Of a stretch of 12,744 nucleotides of DNA, positions 1-6,911 are shown piece after piece (the first letter of the stretch is position 1; every line of letters begins with the position of its first letter). The position numbers and the translations under genes were made by a program. Source of the stretch: a candidate division KSB1 bacterium (lineage in GTDB: Bacteria > Zhuqueibacterota > JdFR-76 > DREG01); NCBI GenBank assembly GCA_022566355.1, contig JADFJB010000125.1, forward strand, positions 1 to 12,744, read 5' to 3'. The notes beneath the pieces were generated by a model, which was not told where the DNA came from, did not search any database, and saw only the letters and a list, made by a program, of their open reading frames with translations.

Positions 1-57
1 CAATCGCTCTCATAAGTATTTGTTTTTATGTAACATTGCTTTTGGAAAAAGCGATTG
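1..57. repeat. Inverted repeat at left edge of window
   Basis: CAATCGCT at 1-8 is the exact reverse complement of AGCGATTG at 50-57. A smaller hairpin lies inside it: GCTTTT at 38-43, loop GGA, AAAAGC at 47-52. A further 6-bp inverted repeat, ATGTAA at 89-94 and TTACAT at 101-106, follows. The stretch 1-246 otherwise holds no convincing gene. It lies downstream of panB, so these hairpins could help end its transcript, but none has the GC-rich stem plus T-run of a standard terminator. Chance pairing in AT-rich DNA is a real alternative. Confidence 0.25.
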
Positions 58-246
58 CATCGGTTTTTAGTTTAGAGTAGACTCAATAATGTAACTTTTT
101 TTACATATTATGATAGATTAATGAGAATTGAAAAAATAAATCGAAGTTATTATAGTGGAAAAAGAAATGCCGATAATTTCACCAAATATAAATGCTGTCG
201 CTAACTTCATTACAGATTAACACAGCCGAAACCAGTTTACTCAATG

Positions 247-1083
247 CTAAAATGATTCTTCTTCAGAGGGAAATAAATTACTCTTCACATCCTTAATGAA
301 TCGTGCATACGCTTCTTTCATCTCAGGAGCCATATGCGCATATCTACGCACAAATTTTGGTTTAAAATGATCATAAATCCCCAATAAATCATGCGTTACC
401 AATATTTGACCATCACAATGAAGTCCCGCTCCAATACCAATAGTGGGAATTGAAAGTCTTTCTGTAACTGTTTTTGCGACTTCTGAGGGCACCATTTCCA
501 GAACAATGGAAAACGCACCGGCTTCTTCCAGTTTAATGGCATCCGTTAATAATTCTTCAGCTTTTTTTTCTTCCCGGGCTTGCACCCGATATCCGCCAAT
601 CGTATTAACCGATTGTGGAGTTAATCCCAAGTGGCCCATTACGGGAATTCCAATTTTTACCAAATACGAAATTGTTTCCGCCAACCAACTTCCACCTTCA
701 AATTTAACAGCTTCTGCTCTTCCCTCTTTGATACATCGGCCGGCATTTTCAATTGCCACTTCCAGATTAACCTGGTAAGACATAAATGGCATGTCTGCAA
801 CCACCAAGGCTCGTTCATTCCCTCTAGCCACAGCACGAGTATGATAAATGATGTCATCTACAGTAACGGGAATCGTATTTTTATACCCGGAAAACACCAT
901 TCCAACAGAGTCCCCGACTAATATCAAATCGATGTTGGATTCACTTAAATGCTTGGCCATTAAATGATCATACGCTGTTAAACAGGCAATTTTCTCGCCT
1001 CGCCTTTTCATTGCAATAATATCGGGAGCGGTAATTTTTGTTTTTCTATTCGTTGATTTGTTATTTTGGTTAGTAATACTCAT
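247..1083 (-). CDS. panB: 3-methyl-2-oxobutanoate hydroxymethyltransferase (ketopantoate hydroxymethyltransferase)
   Basis: This cytoplasmic enzyme transfers a hydroxymethyl group from 5,10-methylenetetrahydrofolate to 3-methyl-2-oxobutanoate, giving ketopantoate, the first committed step to pantothenate and coenzyme A. The 278-residue length is close to the family norm of about 260-280, with a roughly 15-residue polar N-terminal extension. The TIM-barrel signatures are complete: LVGDSVGMV near residues 55-63, ADMPF at 96-100, KFEGG at 127-131, GHLGLTPQ at 150-157, LEMVP at 195-199 and IGIGAG at 215-220. By analogy with E. coli PanB, the metal ligands would be Asp58, Asp97 and Glu129, and the catalytic acid Glu196. 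The start is ATG with no strong ribosome binding site. The gene lies 137 bases past the mnmA stop on the same strand. It may be the last gene of that transcript or have its own promoter. No panC, panD or panE is in the window. Confidence 0.96.
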   Translation of the reverse strand: MSITNQNNKSTNRKTKITAPDIIAMKRRGEKIACLTAYDHLMAKHLSESNIDLILVGDSVGMVFSGYKNTIPVTVDDIIYHTRAVARGNERALVVADMPFMSYQVNLEVAIENAGRCIKEGRAEAVKFEGGSWLAETISYLVKIGIPVMGHLGLTPQSVNTIGGYRVQAREEKKAEELLTDAIKLEEAGAFSIVLEMVPSEVAKTVTERLSIPTIGIGAGLHCDGQILVTHDLLGIYDHFKPKFVRRYAHMAPEMKEAYARFIKDVKSNLFPSEEESF

Positions 1084-1220
1084 TTGGTGCGTTATTAGTT
1101 GATAGGTTATAGTTTATTTAATTATTGTAATTTATCTGGAATATTTTTGAATATACTAAACTCGAACTGTCTATTTACATTGATAATCAATCGGTTTACC
1201 AAACTGTTTTATTTATTACT

Positions 1221-2339
1221 TCAGAAACTTTTTTCAATAATCCCACCCCCCACTACTTTGTCATCGTCATAAAAAACTACCGATTGCCCGGGAGTAATTG
1301 CAAATTGAGGATCATCAAACAAAACTTCCACCAAATCTTTTCCCTTGGCGGAAACAGTTGCAAAAGCGCCCGGGTCTCGATATCTGATTTTTACGAAAAA
1401 CCGACTCGGCCCTTTTAATGCATCTATGGCGCTCCAATTAATCTTGCTTGCCAATAATCCTTTTTTTAATAAATCTGATTTATTTCCAACGACGATCTTT
1501 TTTTCTTCGGGCAATATATCCACCACATAAGCAGGTTTACCCAGGGCAATTCCTAACCCTCTGCGCTGTCCAATTGTAAAATACGGATACCCTTCATGGG
1601 TGCCGATGGTTGCATCATCAGTAGTTACAATATTACCACCAATATTTTGATTTTCATTGTTTGCCAGCAAACGTTCTTTTAATAACCGGCGGTAATCATT
1701 GTCAGGCACAAAGCAAATTTCCTGGCTTTCGACTTTATCAGCGGTTTTAAGTCCCAGTTTATCGGCAGTTTTACGAACTTCAGCCTTGGTCATTTCACCC
1801 AGTGGGAAAATTGTTCGGGATAGACTTTTTTGTGTCAACCCCCACAATGCATAAGATTGGTCCTTAGCAGCAAACGTAGCGTTCTGTACATAATATCTAT
1901 TTTGGGATTCACTATACCCAATTCGAGCATAATGACCGGTAGCAAGATAGTCAGCCCCCAATTCATCCATTTTATTCAATAAAGATTCCCATTTAATTTT
2001 GATGTTACAATTGATACAAGGATTTGGGGTACGTCCCAGTAAATATTCGGAAACAAAATCATCAACAACATATCTGTTGAAATCATCGCGAAAATCGACA
2101 ACATAATGCGGAATGCCTAGCGTTTGGCAAACATCTCTGGCATCATTCATGGTTTCAATGGTACAACAAGTGGCTTCTCTTTTTGTATTCCCACCAACCT
2201 CCCGAAATTCCCACAACTTCATAGTAATTCCAATGACACGATAACCTTGCTGTGCTAAAAGAGCCGCTGCAACCGAACTGTCCACACCTCCGCTCATTGC
2301 CACAACTACGATTGAATTTTTTGGAATAGATCTATTCAT
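1221..2339 (-). CDS. mnmA: tRNA-specific 2-thiouridylase MnmA
   Basis: MnmA adenylates C2 of uridine 34 in tRNA Lys, Glu and Gln, then inserts sulfur to make s2U34, which supports accurate decoding and reading-frame maintenance. The 372-residue protein has the usual family length. It opens with the ATP-binding PP-loop SGGVDSS at residues 16-22. The NPCINCN segment at 106-112 contains Cys111, which matches the first catalytic cysteine of E. coli MnmA (Cys102). SQEICFV at 205-211 contains Cys209, matching the second (Cys199). ATGHYAR at 133-139 and TIGQRRGLG at 255-263 are further family signatures, and the C-terminal third forms the beta-barrel tRNA-contact region. It lies 70 bases after the cysteine desulfurase stop on the same strand, a likely co-transcribed sulfur donor. 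All key residues are intact. Confidence 0.97.
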   Translation of the reverse strand: MNRSIPKNSIVVVAMSGGVDSSVAAALLAQQGYRVIGITMKLWEFREVGGNTKREATCCTIETMNDARDVCQTLGIPHYVVDFRDDFNRYVVDDFVSEYLLGRTPNPCINCNIKIKWESLLNKMDELGADYLATGHYARIGYSESQNRYYVQNATFAAKDQSYALWGLTQKSLSRTIFPLGEMTKAEVRKTADKLGLKTADKVESQEICFVPDNDYRRLLKERLLANNENQNIGGNIVTTDDATIGTHEGYPYFTIGQRRGLGIALGKPAYVVDILPEEKKIVVGNKSDLLKKGLLASKINWSAIDALKGPSRFFVKIRYRDPGAFATVSAKGKDLVEVLFDDPQFAITPGQSVVFYDDDKVVGGGIIEKSF

Positions 2340-2409
2340 TCAATTTCTTTGTGAATCAGGTTATAAGTCACAAATGGTATAATGATATCCACGGTTTTGC
2401 AACGATATT

Positions 2410-3564
2410 TCACCTGCTTTTATTCCGAAGTAATCTTATTCTCTTCACTTCTTCAACTAGAACTTTAGCGGTATATTCAATTTCCTCAATTGTGTTTGTC
2501 CTGCCAAGAGAAATCCGCAATGTTCCATTAATTTTTTCCGGTGGTAGACCAATACCGGCCAAAACATGAGAGGGTTTGCTGCTTCCTGAAGAACAAGCCG
2601 ATCCGTTTGATGCTGCAATGCCCTTCATATCCAAAGAAATTAACAACGAATTTGCATCAATACCAGTGAAGGCAATGTTCAAATTCCCGGGTAATCTCCT
2701 GATTGGGTGGCCATTTAAAAAAACATCCGGAATATTTTCCCGGATTTTATCCCATAGGAGATTTTGCAGATTTTTCAAATGATCAGATCGTCTTGTCGTT
2801 TCTCTACCGCAAAGTTCAGCGGCTTTGCCAAAACCGACAATTCCCGGAATATTTTCTGTACCCCCTCTCCTGTTTCTTTCTTGTTCGCCTCCGAATATCA
2901 GCTTGTTAAACGGAATACCTTGCCGGATATACAAAGCACCTACTCCCTTGGGCCCATAAATTTTATGAGCCGAACAAGATAACAAATCGATATTCATTTT
3001 GTTTACATCAATGGGTAATTTCCCAAAAGATTGTACAGCATCCGTATGAAATAGGATTCCCCGTTCATGGGATATTTCTCCAATTTCTGCGATCGGATTT
3101 ATAGTACCTATTTCATTGTTTACATGCATGATCGAAATCAACCTTGTTTCAGGTCGAATTGCATCGGCAATATGGTTGGGGTGGATCATACCATATGTAT
3201 CCGGTTGAAGGTAGGTGACCGAGACTCCATTCTTCTCTAATTGCCGGCAAGTTTCAAGGACTGCTCGGTGCTCTACGGCAGTTGTAATCAGATGAACTGT
3301 GCCGTTACCTGAAGCCAGGCCGTTTCGAATTGCCAGGTTGATTGATTCAGTTCCACCACTGACAAATAAAATTTCAGCGGATCTTGCTTGAATAACGGAA
3401 GCGACTCTCTCCCTTGCTGTTTCAAGAGCTGCTTTGGATTTTTGACCATACTGATGAATACTGGATGGATTACCAAAATTTTTGGAGAAGTAAGGCAGCA
3501 TCTCCTGTAAGACTTCATCAGCAACCGGAGTTGTAGCGCTAAAATCAAGGTATACTGATGTCAC
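2410..3564 (-). CDS. iscS: Class I cysteine desulfurase (IscS/NifS family)
   Basis: This PLP enzyme removes sulfur from L-cysteine as an enzyme-bound persulfide, releasing alanine, and passes the sulfur to acceptors. Here the likely acceptor is MnmA, encoded immediately downstream. The 384 residues contain the fold type I signatures: SGGTESIN at 69-76, His99 in VEHR, HTDAVQ at 173-178 with the PLP-pairing aspartate, and the Schiff-base lysine Lys201 in SAHKIYGPKG. The catalytic cysteine is Cys324 in NGSACSSGS, followed by the long loop typical of class I enzymes. It is about 20 residues shorter than E. coli IscS at the C-terminus, as in NifS-type members. No iscU, iscA or hscA is nearby, so a role in tRNA thiolation fits the context better than a dedicated iron-sulfur operon. 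This subgroup assignment is inference. The start is GTG at 3564; an in-frame stop just upstream rules out a longer protein. Confidence 0.94.
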   Translation of the reverse strand: MTSVYLDFSATTPVADEVLQEMLPYFSKNFGNPSSIHQYGQKSKAALETARERVASVIQARSAEILFVSGGTESINLAIRNGLASGNGTVHLITTAVEHRAVLETCRQLEKNGVSVTYLQPDTYGMIHPNHIADAIRPETRLISIMHVNNEIGTINPIAEIGEISHERGILFHTDAVQSFGKLPIDVNKMNIDLLSCSAHKIYGPKGVGALYIRQGIPFNKLIFGGEQERNRRGGTENIPGIVGFGKAAELCGRETTRRSDHLKNLQNLLWDKIRENIPDVFLNGHPIRRLPGNLNIAFTGIDANSLLISLDMKGIAASNGSACSSGSSKPSHVLAGIGLPPEKINGTLRISLGRTNTIEEIEYTAKVLVEEVKRIRLLRNKSR

Positions 3565-3571
3565 CTTTCAT

Positions 3572-3576
3572 TCCTT
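3572..3576 (-). promoter_or_regulatory. Ribosome binding site fixing the GTG start of iscS
   Basis: On the minus strand AAGGA lies 7 bases before the GTG at 3564. With the in-frame TGA two codons upstream of that GTG, it settles the non-ATG start. Confidence 0.6.
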
Positions 3577-3622
3577 AACTAATTAATTAAAAGAAAATCT
3601 AAAATATAACTTTGGATAAAAG

Positions 3623-4579
3623 CTAAAAAGAGATACCAATTGAAATTCGGTTTTGGGCACCTACATCACCGGCCGATGAAAGAGAATAATCAAAATTCAA
3701 TTTTTCCCAGAACATTCCGTCAAAAGCTTTGGATTTGTCCAGAGAAATACCTGTACCTATCGATATACCCGCAAACCGGTCACCACTGTCATTTAATTTT
3801 TGATCTTTCCCGATGGAATTGTAACTTAATCGAAGGAATATAAATGGTGTTAGAGTGAATTCGCCTCCAATAACAAATTCCGGATCTTCATCTCTATAGC
3901 GATAGCCTTCCAGGCTTAACTGCAATGGCAAGTGTTCTAATGATTTATTTACACCTACTCGGATACTTACGGGCAAATCGTCCTTGGTTTCAATGAAAGC
4001 ACTGGTTACCGATCCCAGGTTGAATATTCCGGCAGCAAAAGAGAGCTGTTTACCGGGTATTCTGAACAAAATTCCAAAATCCCCTGCAAGCGCAGAGGAT
4101 GAAAATTCAGCGATAGTACTGCGAATATATTTCATGGCAATTCCAACGGAAAAATTTGGCGCAATTTCTTGAGCATAATCGGCCATCATTAAGAGACTTC
4201 CTGCACCGAAGGTACCGTTTTCATTTCCAAGTTCATCTGTTCTGTTGAATTCACCATAACCTATGAAATGCGAAGCCACCCCTACTCTTCCAAAATTTGG
4301 TACAGTAAAGGAGTAAGCAAAAAAACCGGATTGGAAATCCAGAAAGTGATTTAAGTACGAGAATGTCAACTGGCGTGAATTAAGTGTGGTTAATGCAGCA
4401 GGATTATAATAAACCGAGTGTATATCACCGGAGAAGGTCAAAAATGCGCCGCCAAGTGCAGCAGGCCTGGCGCCGACATGGGTCCTTAAAAATTCAAAAC
4501 CGGGCCTGTCGGCATAAACATAGCTTGTCTCAAAACAAAATATGAATACGACCAATATAGTACTTATTTTCTTAAGCAT
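3623..4579 (-). CDS. PorV/PorQ-family outer-membrane beta-barrel protein
   Basis: This is an exported protein of the PorV/PorQ (UPF0164-like) family, in the FadL-like barrel group. In Bacteroidota PorV and PorQ act in type IX secretion, though many homologues elsewhere have no proven role. Starting at the ATG at 4579 gives 318 residues: a signal peptide MLKKISTILVVFIF... ends at an Ala-x-Ala-like VYA site near residue 23, followed by the family's N-terminal motif (GARPAALGGAF, then YYNPAAL). The rest is alternating amphipathic strands and glycine turns, ending in an aromatic Phe typical of outer-membrane barrels (GISF). A TTG four codons upstream could lengthen it, but GGAG sits 6 bases before the ATG. 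It lies 58 bases before the cysteine desulfurase on the same strand and could share its transcript. Family confidence is good; PorV versus PorQ, and any direct secretion role, cannot be decided here. Confidence 0.82.
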   Translation of the reverse strand: MLKKISTILVVFIFCFETSYVYADRPGFEFLRTHVGARPAALGGAFLTFSGDIHSVYYNPAALTTLNSRQLTFSYLNHFLDFQSGFFAYSFTVPNFGRVGVASHFIGYGEFNRTDELGNENGTFGAGSLLMMADYAQEIAPNFSVGIAMKYIRSTIAEFSSSALAGDFGILFRIPGKQLSFAAGIFNLGSVTSAFIETKDDLPVSIRVGVNKSLEHLPLQLSLEGYRYRDEDPEFVIGGEFTLTPFIFLRLSYNSIGKDQKLNDSGDRFAGISIGTGISLDKSKAFDGMFWEKLNFDYSLSSAGDVGAQNRISIGISF

Positions 4580-4755
4580 CCATAACTCCAAAATAAGAGT
4601 GATTTAATATTGTAGTAAAACTAATGTTGAATGCATTCAAATTCAACTGAATTCTACTCACTGATATGAGAGTGGTTCCGGTAAGTTTACTAAACATTTG
4701 TAAAACTTTTTGGTATATTAAACGAAGTTTGAATTAGATTCTAGCTAAACAAATA
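4580..4755. promoter_or_regulatory. Divergent intergenic region, presumed promoters for both directions
   Basis: The genes on either side are transcribed away from this 176-base AT-rich gap, so it should carry a promoter for each. A TATATT at about 4714-4719 is a possible -10 element for the plus-strand gene, but I find no well-spaced -35 partner and no clear Bacteroidota-type -33/-7 pair. The call rests on gene orientation, not on a recognised motif. Confidence 0.35.
4586..4589 (-). promoter_or_regulatory. Ribosome binding site supporting the ATG start of the PorV/PorQ-family gene
   Basis: GGAG on the minus strand lies 6 bases before the ATG at 4579. It overlaps the alternative TTG start at 4591, which makes that TTG unlikely. 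Confidence 0.5.
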
Positions 4756-5793
4756 ATGCTAAGACAAATCAAAAAAATACTACTCTTTCTAACGGTCATT
4801 TTGTCGTTTTTCATAATTCGGGAATTTATCGAGTTATACGTACTCATTCGTTCTTTACATCCTGTATGGGGATATATCTTTCTTTTTATCTCGGCAGGAT
4901 TTTTATTTTATTTTGGAGCTTTGCCATTAATAAAAATCCTAAAAATGCCACAAGGATTCAAACCTGTAACCAATCCGGATGAAACGGATGAGGCTATTAA
5001 CCGACGTTTGGATCGTTTCAGATCAAATCCATACCTTTTGAAAAACGAATTTGATTTTTCGACAGTTGAAAATGCACAAAAAAATTATGATAAAATTATT
5101 AAAGTTCTGGAAAAGGAAACAGCCAGAATCAGAAAAAAATATATTACCAATCTTTTCTACGCTACTTCAATTGCACAAAATGGTTTTCTGGATGCAATCT
5201 TGATCTTATCGGCAAATATAAACCTGATCAAAGAAATCTTTATTTTGTTTAATGGTCGTGTGTCAAATAAAGATCTATTTGGCATCGGAAGACAAATATA
5301 TTATTCATTGGCAATCGGAGGCTCGGAAGCCATTGAATATGCAATTGATGAAACCGTATCAAAACTGGCTTCAGACAGTGTAAGAAGTATTCCTTTTGTG
5401 GATAAAATATTAGGCTCTATGGCAGATGGTTTTGTAAATGCGTGCTTATTAACCAGGGTTTCAATGATAGCCGAGAATTATTGCAAGTATGTTTATATCA
5501 AATCAAACAAAGATCTATACCCTTCTCCCAGTGTCATTTTAACTTCGACGCGGGATATTACTTCTGATATCTATTCGCGGGTCAAAACTGTTCTCAAAGA
5601 TTTGAGTAAAAGTACAAGTGAAGAAATCCTATCATTCGCAAGTTACACGATAAATCCTGCCAGGTTTGTCCTTAATAAAGCATTATTGCCTATTGCCGAG
5701 AAAACCAATACTTCGTTTAAGTATGTAAAATCCTTGTCGCTATCCCCTTTCCAAAGTATCTTTCAAAAAGGATTGTCTTTTTGGAAAAAATAA
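4756..5793 (+). CDS. DUF697/YcjF-like inner-membrane protein, function unknown
   Basis: This 345-residue protein has two hydrophobic segments at its N-terminus (about residues 7-31 and 37-60), a charged region rich in Lys and Glu (about 75-130), and a DUF697-like core at about 130-250. The core has the small-residue-rich helices typical of the family, such as LAIGGSEAIEYAIDET at 185-200. The last 90 residues are amphipathic and lysine/serine-rich. In E. coli the related YcjF is encoded next to the GTPase-like YcjX, and DUF697 domains also occur fused to GTPases. No such partner lies in this window. The start is ATG without a clear ribosome binding site. The neighbour on the left is divergent, and the next gene to the right is 301 bases away, so it is probably transcribed alone. 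Family membership is by recognition of pattern; the biochemical role is unknown. Confidence 0.7.
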   Translation: MLRQIKKILLFLTVILSFFIIREFIELYVLIRSLHPVWGYIFLFISAGFLFYFGALPLIKILKMPQGFKPVTNPDETDEAINRRLDRFRSNPYLLKNEFDFSTVENAQKNYDKIIKVLEKETARIRKKYITNLFYATSIAQNGFLDAILILSANINLIKEIFILFNGRVSNKDLFGIGRQIYYSLAIGGSEAIEYAIDETVSKLASDSVRSIPFVDKILGSMADGFVNACLLTRVSMIAENYCKYVYIKSNKDLYPSPSVILTSTRDITSDIYSRVKTVLKDLSKSTSEEILSFASYTINPARFVLNKALLPIAEKTNTSFKYVKSLSLSPFQSIFQKGLSFWKK

Positions 5794-6094
5794 TTCTTAA
5801 AGCAGGATCTATAAGATGGATGAGGTTTATTAAACATCAATTGAATGAACTTTTTCTTGTGAAACTGTTGAAACAATGCTTAAAGAATTGAAGAAAAATT
5901 AATACGACTTCTTCCCTGCTGTTTGATAAAATAGAATTGTCGAAGATATTTCTTAAATCAATACCCCAAAACCTGATTAGATAAAATTGTTGTTATAAAA
6001 AAAATTGTCTCAAGATGATTCACCTGTTACAATTTAAGATAGATTGAATCAATCCGTGACAACAAATTTATTTTATTATCAAAAAAAGAAATAT
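5794..6094. other. Intergenic stretch without a convincing gene
   Basis: This 301-base AT-rich stretch has only short, interrupted frames on either strand. One plus-strand frame from about 5816 reads a few plausible codons but meets two stops within 40 bases, so it may be decayed coding DNA or chance. The promoter for the CYTH gene should lie in its right half. I see no clean -35/-10 pair and no terminator hairpin. Confidence 0.4.
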
Positions 6095-6901
6095 ATGACA
6101 AAAAAAGAAAGAAATATTGAACATGAAATAACCCTTGTTATTTCATCTAAAAACTCCAATGACATTGCTGATTCTATAGCTGGTTTGAATTCAATATCCG
6201 GCTATATATTAAGGCCGGCTGAAAATAAAAATATATATGATATCTACTATGATACAAAAGACCATTTATTGATGCGAAGTAAATTATCACTACGAATTCG
6301 CAATATCGAAGGTGCCTGGTTATGTACATTTAAAGGTAAATCAAGCTTGGCAGATTCAGGCGGAATCATCCGAAAAGAGATCGAACTCCCCTGGTCAAAG
6401 GATAATATCAAAACAATTTTAATTGAATTAGAAACCAAAGGGATTTATTTACCAAATTGGGAAAAAATTGATCAAACAAAAATTCCAAGGAAAGCAATGG
6501 CACTTCTTGGACTAATAATTATCCAGAAAAGGGAAACCCTTCGAACCATCCGAAATATTGTCGATCCAAATGATAAAAATGGCATAATACTTGCTGAATT
6601 AGCCATTGACAGAACAATTTATCAACTTCAGAAACAAGAGGTCTATCACTATGAAATTGAAATTGAAGAAAAAAACCCTGGAAATGGCAAACTTTTAAAA
6701 CAAGTTTGCAATGAATTGTTTAAAAAATACAAGAAATCAGCTTTAAAATGGCGATATAACAAACTATCAATTGGTAAAGCATTGGAGCATTTAGAAAAAG
6801 AAGGATCGATTCAAAACATAATTTATCCTGGTAATAATTTAAAACCGGTAGCTTATAAAAGAATCAAAAAGTATTTGGATCAGAATCGAACAAATAAATA
6901 A
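6095..6901 (+). CDS. CYTH-domain (triphosphate tunnel metalloenzyme-like) protein
   Basis: CYTH proteins form an eight-stranded tunnel that binds triphosphorylated substrates. Members include class IV adenylate cyclase, thiamine triphosphatase and inorganic triphosphatase. From the ATG at 6095 the protein has 268 residues. The family pattern is visible: an N-terminal E-x-E at residues 9 and 11; YYDT near 51-54; the basic pair LRIR at 66-69; CTFKGK at 77-82; RKEIEL at 93-98; QKRETLR at 144-150; AELAIDR at 167-173; EIEIEE at 187-192; and KWRYNKL near 218-224. The signature ExExK is altered: the lysine position is Thr13. A TTG at 6044 would add 17 residues, but the domain begins right after the ATG. 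The pentapeptide-repeat gene follows after 10 bases. The substrate cannot be predicted from sequence; loss of the first lysine could mean changed or absent catalysis. Confidence 0.8.
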   Translation: MTKKERNIEHEITLVISSKNSNDIADSIAGLNSISGYILRPAENKNIYDIYYDTKDHLLMRSKLSLRIRNIEGAWLCTFKGKSSLADSGGIIRKEIELPWSKDNIKTILIELETKGIYLPNWEKIDQTKIPRKAMALLGLIIIQKRETLRTIRNIVDPNDKNGIILAELAIDRTIYQLQKQEVYHYEIEIEEKNPGNGKLLKQVCNELFKKYKKSALKWRYNKLSIGKALEHLEKEGSIQNIIYPGNNLKPVAYKRIKKYLDQNRTNK

Positions 6902-6904
6902 GGA
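6900..6904 (+). promoter_or_regulatory. Ribosome binding site overlapping the CYTH stop codon
   Basis: AAGGA begins inside the TAA stop of the CYTH gene and lies 7 bases before the ATG at 6912. The overlap suggests translational coupling of the two genes and supports a shared operon. Confidence 0.6.
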
Positions 6905-6911
6905 AAACACA

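Noticed and set aside
121-204. A 27-codon plus-strand frame starting ATG near the left edge.
   Set aside because: It is short, lacks a ribosome binding site and has no family resemblance; chance is the simplest reading.
5816-5902. A possible decayed small gene reading MDEVY, then ETVETMLKELKKN.
   Set aside because: Two in-frame stops lie within 40 bases and nothing longer can be reconstructed.
6044-6094. N-terminal extension of the CYTH protein from a TTG.
   Set aside because: The added residues fall outside the domain and there is no better ribosome binding site; it remains possible but less likely.
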